From NCBI RefSeq assembly GCF_040750395.1, contig NZ_JBFLVD010000035.1:42251-106250 (forward strand): 64,000 nucleotides of DNA, in the 5' to 3' direction. Every line of letters starts with the position of its first letter. The first letter of the stretch is position 1. The notes beneath the pieces were generated by a model that was not told the origin of the DNA, did no database searches, and was given only the letters and a program-made list of their open reading frames with translations. This document shows, piece after piece, positions 34,579 to 42,301 of this stretch. The position numbers and the translations under genes are program-made. The stretch comes from Scandinavium sp002470465 (GTDB taxonomy: Bacteria > Pseudomonadota > Gammaproteobacteria > Enterobacterales > Enterobacteriaceae).

Positions 34579-34988
34579 TGAAAATAAATTTTATCCCACT
34601 TCAAAAACATGGCGATGACCGTGGCTCGTTAGTCGCATTAGAGGAAGAAAATAATATACCTTTTAGTATTAAAAGAGTTTATTACATCTTTGATACTAAA
34701 GAGGGTGTGCGTAGAGGTTTTCATGCCCACAAAAAACTCAAGCAGGTAGCAATTGCTGTCAAAGGTTCCTGTCGTTTTTTACTGGATGATGGAACAGAGC
34801 GAATCGAGGTTGTGCTAGATAATCCAGCACAGGGGCTTCTTATCGAGTCATGCATTTGGCGTGAAATGTATGATTTTTCCAGCGATTGCGTCCTTATGGT
34901 ATTAGCCGATAGTCATTATGACGAAAAAGATTATATTCGTGATTATGATGCATTCACCGTTTATGCTAAAGAAAGCAGCGAATCTTAA
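34578..34988 (+). CDS. dTDP-4-keto-6-deoxyhexose 3,4-ketoisomerase, FdtA/QdtA type
   Basis: The 136-residue cupin isomerises dTDP-4-keto-6-deoxyglucose to a 3-keto sugar for amination. The family motif R-G-F-H49-A-H51-K-K is present, with the two histidines that act as bases in FdtA. FdtA yields the galacto epimer (toward Fuc3N) and QdtA the gluco epimer (toward Qui3N). As I recall, two positions separate them: here R15 in D-D-R-G is FdtA-like, while R95 after I-W is QdtA-like, so the product is left open. It is coupled to rfbC and followed after 9 bases by the aminotransferase. Confidence 0.88.
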   Translation: MKINFIPLQKHGDDRGSLVALEEENNIPFSIKRVYYIFDTKEGVRRGFHAHKKLKQVAIAVKGSCRFLLDDGTERIEVVLDNPAQGLLIESCIWREMYDFSSDCVLMVLADSHYDEKDYIRDYDAFTVYAKESSES

Positions 34989-34997
34989 GAGACTAAA

Positions 34998-36107
34998 ATG
35001 ATTAATTTTCTGAATTTAAAAGAACTCAATAGTAAGTATGAAAGTGAATTGCAGGAAGCGTGTTCTCGTGTGATTCAATCCGGCTGGTATATTATGGGAG
35101 ATGAACTCAACAGTTTCGAGTCAGAGTTTGCTGATTACGTTGGGTCAGAGTATTGTGTAGGTGTTGCCAATGGTTTGGATGCTTTAACTCTTTCACTTAA
35201 AGCTTGGATTTTGATGGGGAAATTAAACGAGGGAGATGAGGTGATTGTTCAGGCAAATACATATATTGCCTCTATACTTGCAATTACTGCTAATAACCTT
35301 GTTCCTGTTCTTGTCGAACCATCTGAAAAAAGTTTTAATCTCTCTGTCGAGAACATTCGTTCAGCAATCTCTCCAAAGACAAAGGCTATTCTTCCAGTAC
35401 ATCTGTATGGGCAATTAAGTCCAATGCGAGAAATTATGAATATAGCGAATGAACACGGATTACTGGTGCTAGAGGATTGTGCACAGTCACATGGTGCTTC
35501 CGCTTCAGATAAAAATGCTGGTAACTGGGGACATGCTGCTGGCTTCAGTTTTTACCCAGGTAAGAATTTAGGTGCGTTGGGCGATGCCGGTGCAATAACA
35601 ACCAATGATGCTGATTTTTTTGAAGTAGTTAAAGCATTACGCAATTATGGCTCTCATAAAAAATATCAGAATATTTATGAAGGTGCAAATAGTCGTCTGG
35701 ATGAAATTCAGGCAGCAATGCTAAGAGTTAAATTAAAGTATTTAAATGACGAGACAAGTGCCAGACAAGAGATATCAAGAAAATATCGTGCGTCGATTGT
35801 AAATCCTCATATTACTCTTCCTGAAGTCGCTTCCAGCAACGAGAAGAGCCACGTATGGCATTTGTTCGTGATTCGTACCAATAATCGAACCAAACTTCAG
35901 GAATATTTGACTGAGCATAATATCCAGACACTCATACATTATCCAATTCCACCGCATAAACAACAAGCCTATTCATTATGGAATCATCTAAACTTGCCAA
36001 TATCTGAAAGTATGCATAAGGAAGTGTTATCGATTCCATTGGATTCCACACTCAGTAATGATGATGTTGATTACATTATAAAAACACTAAATGGCTATAC
36101 TGAATGA
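34998..36107 (+). CDS. dTDP-3-amino-3,6-dideoxyhexose aminotransferase, FdtB/QdtB type
   Basis: This is a DegT/DnrJ/EryC1 (sugar aminotransferase, fold I) PLP enzyme of 369 residues. The PLP lysine lies in S-F-Y-P-G-K-N-L-G-A-L-G-D near residue 193, and E-D-C-A-Q-S-H-G-A near 161 provides the cofactor-binding aspartate. Next to an FdtA/QdtA-type isomerase it should make dTDP-Fuc3N or dTDP-Qui3N. The expected dedicated acetyltransferase (FdtC/QdtC) is not the next gene. It overlaps wzx by 4 bases. Confidence 0.9.
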   Translation: MINFLNLKELNSKYESELQEACSRVIQSGWYIMGDELNSFESEFADYVGSEYCVGVANGLDALTLSLKAWILMGKLNEGDEVIVQANTYIASILAITANNLVPVLVEPSEKSFNLSVENIRSAISPKTKAILPVHLYGQLSPMREIMNIANEHGLLVLEDCAQSHGASASDKNAGNWGHAAGFSFYPGKNLGALGDAGAITTNDADFFEVVKALRNYGSHKKYQNIYEGANSRLDEIQAAMLRVKLKYLNDETSARQEISRKYRASIVNPHITLPEVASSNEKSHVWHLFVIRTNNRTKLQEYLTEHNIQTLIHYPIPPHKQQAYSLWNHLNLPISESMHKEVLSIPLDSTLSNDDVDYIIKTLNGYTE

Positions 36108-37357
36108 AGAAGTTGTTGGGCATAACAGTTATGTCCGGAATAATGACATTAATTAAAATTGGGATCGGTTTTATTATCGCGAAATTGATTGCGCTATATA
36201 CCGGCCCAACTGGGATGGCATTATTAGGGCAATTGCAGAGTTTGGTTACAGGAGTGAATGGGATAGCAAATGCTCCTACAAGCACTGGTATCGTAAAGTA
36301 CACTGCAGAAAATCACGATAATTTTGAAAAATGCTCGCCCTGGTGGCGAGCTTCAATTTATTACACAGTCATTATTACACTTTGCTTTATACCATTTCTT
36401 TTGTTTTTTTCTAAAGACATTGCGGAGTGGATCTTTCATGATGCTCAATACCGGTGGATTGTGGTTATCACGGTATTAACATTACCTATAACTTCTTTTG
36501 GCACTGCTATCATTTCCGTGCTTAATGGATTGCAGAATTACAGATTCTACATTTTAACTGGTGTTGTTTCAGCGATACTTTCGGGTGTACTGATCTCTGC
36601 TATGATTGTGCTCTGGGGGATTAAGGGTGCTTTGGTTGCTGCATCAATGCAATATGTCTTTATTGGTTTAATCGCTTTCGTCATTAATTCCAGACAGAGA
36701 TGGATGAAGTTTTCCTACTGGCTAGGACGAACAGACTCTCGGGCCAATAAGGACATATTAGAGTTCGTACTAATGACCGCCGTCAGTTCAGTCATTATCC
36801 CCGTAGCATTAATTTTTATAAGAAACTCTCTTGTATCGCACGCAGGTTGGGATTCAGCAGGGCAATGGCAGGCCGTATGGAAAATTTCTGAAGTCTATTT
36901 AGGTGTTCTCACGATGGCTCTGTCAGTTTACTATCTGCCAAAGTTAGCCTCCTTAAATAGTGCGAATGAAATAAAAAGAGAAATAAATTCTGTCGTGCTA
37001 TTTGTTTTTCCAGCAATTGTCCTCGCTGCTTTGCTTATCTATCTTCTTCGTGATTATATTATTTTAATCCTATTTACTCCTGACTTTTTGGCTGCGAGAG
37101 ATTTATTTGCCATACAATTGTGCGGTGACGTAATCAAGGTCATAAGCTGGCTTTATGCTTATCCAATGTTGGCAAAGAAAGCGACGAAATATTTCATAGG
37201 CACTGAATTTTTCTTTGGATTTACATGGGTATTGTTGAGCATGTTATTCATCGATAAGTATGGGGTTTTAGGTGCAAATATTGCCTATGCTGTGAATTAT
37301 GTCATGTACTTCCTTTTTGTGTTCTTCAATCTGAAACGAGTGATTTCGCTGCGATAA
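36104..37357 (+). CDS. wzx: O-antigen flippase Wzx, WzxE-like
   Basis: The 417-residue protein has about twelve membrane segments and belongs to the polysaccharide transporter family. It is visibly like the enterobacterial common antigen flippase WzxE: it shares the pattern W-Q-x-V-x-x-I-S-x-x-Y near residue 260, L-S-V-Y-Y-L-P-K-L near 280 and D-L-F-A-I-Q-L-x-G-D-V near 335. It should flip the undecaprenyl-PP-linked O-unit. It follows an aminotransferase gene, as wzxE follows wecE in the common antigen cluster. Confidence 0.9.
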   Translation: MKKLLGITVMSGIMTLIKIGIGFIIAKLIALYTGPTGMALLGQLQSLVTGVNGIANAPTSTGIVKYTAENHDNFEKCSPWWRASIYYTVIITLCFIPFLLFFSKDIAEWIFHDAQYRWIVVITVLTLPITSFGTAIISVLNGLQNYRFYILTGVVSAILSGVLISAMIVLWGIKGALVAASMQYVFIGLIAFVINSRQRWMKFSYWLGRTDSRANKDILEFVLMTAVSSVIIPVALIFIRNSLVSHAGWDSAGQWQAVWKISEVYLGVLTMALSVYYLPKLASLNSANEIKREINSVVLFVFPAIVLAALLIYLLRDYIILILFTPDFLAARDLFAIQLCGDVIKVISWLYAYPMLAKKATKYFIGTEFFFGFTWVLLSMLFIDKYGVLGANIAYAVNYVMYFLFVFFNLKRVISLR

Positions 37358-37387
37358 ATTGCAGTAATAATTTATTCTGGAGTGTTT

Positions 37388-38302
37388 GTGATATCAATTG
37401 TTGTTCTTTCATATAATCATGAGAAGTATATTGCGGAAACCCTGGCATCGGTCTATGCTTTAAATATGCAGAAAGAAGTTATCATCATTGATGATTGTTC
37501 AAAAGATTCATCAGTGAATGTTATTAAGGAAGTTGTAGCAAAATTTGATACAGGTGAATACACTAAAATTTTGGCAAAAGATAAAAATGCAGGTCTAATA
37601 GATTCTCTTAATACTGGGCTGGAAATTGCCCAGTATGATTATATATATTTTATTGCATCTGATGATGTTATTGACGTGGAAGGTTTTACTGCACTTTACT
37701 CCGAATTGCGTGATAATAAACCCGCTCAATTTGCTATGGGCAATGCTTGGGTATATTATACAGGCGAAGAGCCTTCAGATGTGGTATATAAAAAACAGCA
37801 TAAAGAATTCTTTTCTTATACTGATTGTATATTGCGTGAAAAGATGTTCACAGACTACCCTAAACCGTTGCTACTGCAAGCCACTATCTTTAAGAAAAAT
37901 GCTTTAAAGAATGTTGGTGGGTGGGATAAAAGTTTGGCATGGGATGATTACCCTATGTTTGTTAATCTGTTTAATAATTACTCCTTAATAAACAATGATT
38001 TTATTTATCGTGATAATGTAAGTGTCGCGAGATATCGACAGCATGATACCAATGTATATAAGAATTTAACAAGGCAGTTGAACATGGTTGAAGCAGCCAT
38101 GATGAAATTGGCTCCTTCAGAGTTATATAATAAAGCGATAGCACGGCAATATGCTTTTTATTTTCTTTTGGCTGGGAAATCAAGCGATTTTAACAGCATA
38201 AAATATATTATCAGGAATGTATTTAGAAAAAGAATTGTTTTTGCTACTATTTTTTATGTTGGCACAGAAATAGTACAATGGGTACTTAGGAAGAAAAAAT
38301 GA
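37388..38302 (+). CDS. Glycosyltransferase family 2
   Basis: The product of 304 residues begins I-S-I-V-V-L-S-Y-N-H-E-K-Y-I, with I-I-I-D-D-C-S near 40 and the acidic I-A-S-D-D-V near 90 in the DxD position. A basic tail (L-R-K-K-K) after a hydrophobic stretch may bind the membrane. The GTG at 37388 is taken as start because GGAG lies five bases before it; a GTG at 37382 overlaps that site. The substrate is unknown. It overlaps wzy by 4 bases. Confidence 0.86.
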   Translation: MISIVVLSYNHEKYIAETLASVYALNMQKEVIIIDDCSKDSSVNVIKEVVAKFDTGEYTKILAKDKNAGLIDSLNTGLEIAQYDYIYFIASDDVIDVEGFTALYSELRDNKPAQFAMGNAWVYYTGEEPSDVVYKKQHKEFFSYTDCILREKMFTDYPKPLLLQATIFKKNALKNVGGWDKSLAWDDYPMFVNLFNNYSLINNDFIYRDNVSVARYRQHDTNVYKNLTRQLNMVEAAMMKLAPSELYNKAIARQYAFYFLLAGKSSDFNSIKYIIRNVFRKRIVFATIFYVGTEIVQWVLRKKK

Positions 38303-39636
38303 GAGATTATGTTTTCTTTGATTTTTTGTTCGGTAATTATATTGAGTACGTGGTGTATGCATTATTAATTTGTTCTTTTCTCTTTTTTATTTCTAATGGA
38401 AAAATAAAGAACATAATGGATCCATTCCATTTTTACTATGCCTTTACATACGGCACTGGGTATGCAATAATTTTAATATTATTCGTCCATGGTCTGGTCG
38501 ATGCTTACCTCTTTAGTTACCTATTTCTAAGCGGAACTCTTTTCTTTTTGATGTTTTATTGTTCTTCTAATTCAGCTGAGAAGTATCAGAGGACATTATT
38601 TAATAGGTTGAGTCTTTCCATTAAAGATCAGGAAGGTTTTCTACTCAAATTCCTCTCTATCGTTTATTTGTCTTTATTTGTTTTTTATCTTTCTCAAGTG
38701 TCGTTGACAATGTTTTTTACCTCTCGTTTTGAAGCGAACAGAGGGCTTGGAATTATAGTGCGGTTAATGGATGCACTCCGTGTTATTCTGGCAGGATGGT
38801 ATTTTTATTATTATCTTAGTTCGCGTAAAAAACGCTTCTTTATTCTTGCTTTACTTATTTCAATCGTCGGCGCGCTAATATCTGGTGCAAAATTTGCCTT
38901 TTTGGAGCAAATTTATGTACTTTGCGTAGTCGGATTTATTACGTCCAGGAAGTCATTTAAATTTAATCTAAAATCCCTAGTGTTAATAATTTTAATTGCA
39001 TCTTTATTTTTAATTTTCTCATTGTACTTCATATCAAAACTATCGGTAATGATAGGGTATACATCTTCACAATACATTCCAAGCGCTCCTGTTGCCATAG
39101 AACTCCTGTTGTTGAGGATTTTGGCAAATGGGGATGCGTACTATTTATCTTTGACTGAGCATGTTATTGATAAAGTTATTATTGATCATCCAGTACTTCA
39201 GTTATTGTCCAATACGTTTGGTAACTCTGTAATGGCCAATTTGTTTAATATAGATTTTTCAAATTTGGACGTGGGACGGCAGATCTGGTTACACTGGTAT
39301 CCAAATGATCCAGTGATGCGTGGCCCAACTAATCACTTCGATCTGGCAGGGTATACTTATTTTGGTTATGTCGGAGGCTTAATGTTCTCCGCTATAATTG
39401 GCTACATTATCGGTATTGTTAATAGCTGGAAGTTGAATTGTGATAACTCATCCGCAGTGGTTGTTGCATTCATTGCGGCTCTATATTGTCGTTCAATGCC
39501 TCTTATTTTAAATCCCTCTGTCGGCATTGCGTATATGGTTGATATTTATATTATACTTTTCGTTTCTCTTGTATTGATAACTCTTTGTAAAGGTGCAACA
39601 AAAAATGCTTACCGGCATAGTGATCGTAACTTATAA
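38299..39636 (+). CDS. wzy: O-antigen polymerase Wzy
   Basis: The 445-residue protein is very hydrophobic, with ten or more predicted membrane segments and a longer periplasmic loop around residues 255-350, the usual plan of Wzy polymerases. Sequence between Wzy proteins is poorly conserved, so the call rests on topology, position between two glycosyltransferases and the lack of any other polymerase in the cluster. The coding sequence is strongly A+T-rich with many ATA and TTA codons. It overlaps the next gene by 32 bases. Confidence 0.85.
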   Translation: MRDYVFFDFLFGNYIEYVVYALLICSFLFFISNGKIKNIMDPFHFYYAFTYGTGYAIILILFVHGLVDAYLFSYLFLSGTLFFLMFYCSSNSAEKYQRTLFNRLSLSIKDQEGFLLKFLSIVYLSLFVFYLSQVSLTMFFTSRFEANRGLGIIVRLMDALRVILAGWYFYYYLSSRKKRFFILALLISIVGALISGAKFAFLEQIYVLCVVGFITSRKSFKFNLKSLVLIILIASLFLIFSLYFISKLSVMIGYTSSQYIPSAPVAIELLLLRILANGDAYYLSLTEHVIDKVIIDHPVLQLLSNTFGNSVMANLFNIDFSNLDVGRQIWLHWYPNDPVMRGPTNHFDLAGYTYFGYVGGLMFSAIIGYIIGIVNSWKLNCDNSSAVVVAFIAALYCRSMPLILNPSVGIAYMVDIYIILFVSLVLITLCKGATKNAYRHSDRNL

Positions 39637-40462
39637 TTCAGACATAGAGCGCTTGGGGTTAATATTGAACTCCCTGGGTCAACAGGGCGTAAGTTATTTT
39701 ATCTCCGACAATTCAATAAATTCTGAAAAGAAAGCAGCGATACAAGGTCTTTGTGTTGAACGTTGCGTCCGTTTTATTGATATGAAAGGCAATGTTGGCA
39801 TTGCAAAAGCTCAAAATGAAGGGATTCTTTCAGCGTTCAATGCTGGCTGTAGTGACATCTTATTACTGGATGATGATAGCCTTCCATCCTTTGGTATGTT
39901 GAATGAACTGTTACGAGCCAGGACTGCATTCGTCCAGAAATTCGGGGCAATGCCTGTTATTTGCGCAAATGCAATTGCTGAAAACGGTGAAAGCTTATCT
40001 CATTTTGGAAAGCCTGTCGCTGATGGCATTTTTTCTTACCGGGATATGATTAGCTCAGGAACACTGATCAACAAAAGTATTTTAGACCTAGTGGGTCTAC
40101 ATGAAGAAAGATTATTTATCGATTGTGTTGATTATGAGTGGGGATGGCGTGCCGCGAGCTTGGGGGTCAACGTTGTCATTGCAGAAAAAGCAGTTTTGAA
40201 TCATAGACTGGGAAATGGCAGGATAAAAGCAATCAATGCAGGCTATGGGTCACCCATTCGGCATTATTACCAGTACCGTAATATTTTATATATGATGGGA
40301 AGACATTATGTCCCTCTCTCATGGCGTTTATCCCAATTCGCTAAGTTACTAATAAAACCTGTTGTAATGATTGCTTTCTTCGATAAGAAGATGATTCGAC
40401 TGAAGTATGCTTTCAAAGGATTTGTCGATTTCTTTAGAAAAAAGTATGGCGATATAAATTAG
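39605..40462 (+). CDS. Glycosyltransferase family 2, rhamnosyltransferase-like
   Basis: The 285-residue GT2 enzyme has G-I-V-I-V-T-Y-N-S-D at the N-terminus, the segment G-N-V-G-I-A-K-A-Q-N-E-G near 64 and the metal site L-L-L-D-D-D-S near 86. This pattern is common in rhamnosyltransferases of the WbbL/RfbF type, which fits the rfbBDAC genes. The ATG at 39605, with AGGTG nine bases before it, is preferred over the GTG at 39593. It is the last O-antigen gene; 200 bases without a gene follow before gnd. Confidence 0.85.
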   Translation: MLTGIVIVTYNSDIERLGLILNSLGQQGVSYFISDNSINSEKKAAIQGLCVERCVRFIDMKGNVGIAKAQNEGILSAFNAGCSDILLLDDDSLPSFGMLNELLRARTAFVQKFGAMPVICANAIAENGESLSHFGKPVADGIFSYRDMISSGTLINKSILDLVGLHEERLFIDCVDYEWGWRAASLGVNVVIAEKAVLNHRLGNGRIKAINAGYGSPIRHYYQYRNILYMMGRHYVPLSWRLSQFAKLLIKPVVMIAFFDKKMIRLKYAFKGFVDFFRKKYGDIN

Positions 40463-40662
40463 TGTTATATTTTTGAGTTGGTTCGTTAAAGTTATGCCTT
40501 TATTTGAAATGATCAGATTATTCACCTAGCCCAACTAACCCAACTCAAACGCGCTATGTAGCAATATCTGCTATTCATCACCTCTATTCCTGAGTTAACA
40601 TCTTCCCCACATTCCAAGCCGCGCGCACTCTGCGCGGTGACCACACCTGACAGGAGTATGTA

Positions 40663-42069
40663 ATGTCCAAGCAACAAATCGGCGTCGTCGGTATGGCAGT
40701 GATGGGGCGCAACCTGGCGCTCAACATCGAAAGCCGTGGTTATACCGTCTCCGTTTTCAACCGCTCCCGTGAAAAAACTGAAGAAGTGATTGCCGAGAAT
40801 CCAGGCAAGAAGCTGGTTCCTTTCTATACGGTTCAAGAGTTTGTTGAATCTCTGGAAACGCCTCGTCGTATCCTGTTAATGGTGAAAGCGGGCGCAGGCA
40901 CAGATGCCGCCATCGATTCTCTGAAACCTTATCTGGAAAAGGGCGACATCATCATTGATGGCGGTAACACCTTCTTCCAGGACACTATTCGTCGTAATCG
41001 TGAACTGTCTGAAGATGGCTTTAACTTTATCGGTACCGGTGTGTCCGGTGGTGAAGAGGGCGCACTCAAAGGCCCATCTATCATGCCTGGCGGTCAAAAG
41101 CATGCTTACGAACTGGTTGCGCCAATCCTGACCAAAATTGCTGCAGTCGCAGAAGATCGTGAGCCATGTGTGACCTATATCGGTCCCGACGGTGCTGGCC
41201 ACTATGTGAAGATGGTGCACAACGGTATTGAATACGGCGACATGCAGCTGATTGCTGAAGCCTATGCACTTCTGAAAGGTGGCCTGAAGCTCTCTAACGA
41301 AGAACTGGCTCAGGTCTTCACCGAATGGAACAACGGCGAGCTGAACAGCTATCTGATTGACATCACCAAAGATATCTTCACTAAAAAAGATGAAGAGGGT
41401 AAATACCTGGTCGATGTGATTCTGGATGAAGCAGCAAACAAAGGCACCGGCAAGTGGACCAGCCAGAGCTCTCTGGATCTGGGCGAGCCGCTGTCTCTGA
41501 TCACCGAATCCGTATTCGCTCGTTATATTTCTTCTCTGAAAGAGCAGCGCGTAGCGGCATCCAAAGTACTGAGCGGTCCTCAGGCGAAACCAGCAGGTGA
41601 TAAAGCTGAGTTCGTAGAGAAAGTGCGTCGCGCGCTGTATCTGGGCAAAATCGTTTCCTACGCTCAGGGGTTCTCTCAGCTGCGTGCTGCTTCCAACGAG
41701 CATAATTGGGACCTGAACTACGGCGAGATTGCTAAGATCTTCCGTGCTGGTTGCATCATTCGCGCACAGTTCCTGCAGAAAATCACCGATGCTTACACTG
41801 AAAATGCGGACATCGCGAACCTGCTGCTGGCTCCGTACTTCAAGAAAATTGCTGACGATTATCAGCAGGCGCTGCGTGATGTTGTGGCCTATGCTGTGCA
41901 AAACGGTATTCCGGTTCCGACTTTCTCAGCCGCTATCGCTTACTATGACAGCTACCGTTCTGCGGTACTGCCAGCGAACCTGATCCAAGCTCAGCGTGAC
42001 TACTTCGGGGCACATACCTATAAGCGTACCGATAAAGAAGGCGTGTTCCACACTGAGTGGCTCGACTAA
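40663..42069 (+). CDS. gnd: 6-phosphogluconate dehydrogenase, decarboxylating
   Basis: Gnd oxidises 6-phosphogluconate to ribulose 5-phosphate with NADP in the pentose phosphate pathway. It has G-V-V-G-M-A-V-M-G-R-N-L-A at the N-terminus, G-V-S-G-G-E-E-G-A near 127 and the active-site lysine in H-Y-V-K-M-V-H-N-G near 184. The length of 468 residues equals E. coli. The 200-base upstream gap should contain its own promoter; a CCGCGC/GCGCGG hairpin at 40619-40637 lies in the leader. The return to host-like base composition marks the right edge of the O-antigen insert. Confidence 0.98.
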   Translation: MSKQQIGVVGMAVMGRNLALNIESRGYTVSVFNRSREKTEEVIAENPGKKLVPFYTVQEFVESLETPRRILLMVKAGAGTDAAIDSLKPYLEKGDIIIDGGNTFFQDTIRRNRELSEDGFNFIGTGVSGGEEGALKGPSIMPGGQKHAYELVAPILTKIAAVAEDREPCVTYIGPDGAGHYVKMVHNGIEYGDMQLIAEAYALLKGGLKLSNEELAQVFTEWNNGELNSYLIDITKDIFTKKDEEGKYLVDVILDEAANKGTGKWTSQSSLDLGEPLSLITESVFARYISSLKEQRVAASKVLSGPQAKPAGDKAEFVEKVRRALYLGKIVSYAQGFSQLRAASNEHNWDLNYGEIAKIFRAGCIIRAQFLQKITDAYTENADIANLLLAPYFKKIADDYQQALRDVVAYAVQNGIPVPTFSAAIAYYDSYRSAVLPANLIQAQRDYFGAHTYKRTDKEGVFHTEWLD

Positions 42070-42095
42070 TCGGATTTTCGCCATTGACTGAACAA

Positions 42096-42124
42096 GGCCC
42101 GGGGTAACGCTCCGGGCTTTTTTT
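42096..42124 (+). terminator. Terminator after gnd
   Basis: GCCCGG at 42097-42102 pairs with CCGGGC at 42112-42117, followed by seven T. It lies 27 bases after the gnd stop. Confidence 0.92.
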
Positions 42125-42154
42125 ATTCGGCGAGGGTTTGAACGATCGAAGTAG

Positions 42155-42301
42155 TCTGAATATCGTGTCAACACAGTCCTAAATCACGGGCTTCGCCTTG
42201 ACAGTTCCTTGGCGCAAGAGGTAAAAACGCCAACAGTTATTGATTATCGTGGTGGCATCGATGCCATCTTTGCCCAGTTAACTGAAGAAGTTGCGTTCTA
42301 A
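42155..42301 (+). pseudogene. Possible 3' remnant of a lost gene upstream of ugd
   Basis: An open frame of 48 codons runs from an in-frame stop at 42152 to a TAA at 42299-42301 that overlaps the ugd ATG (TAATG). It has no ATG or GTG codon at all. The translation has protein-like composition, for example T-P-T-V-I-D-Y-R-G-G-I-D-A and a tail L-T-E-E-V-A-F. The stop/start overlap is typical of translationally coupled operon neighbours. I do not recognise the family. Chance reading through a non-coding gap is the alternative. Confidence 0.4.
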
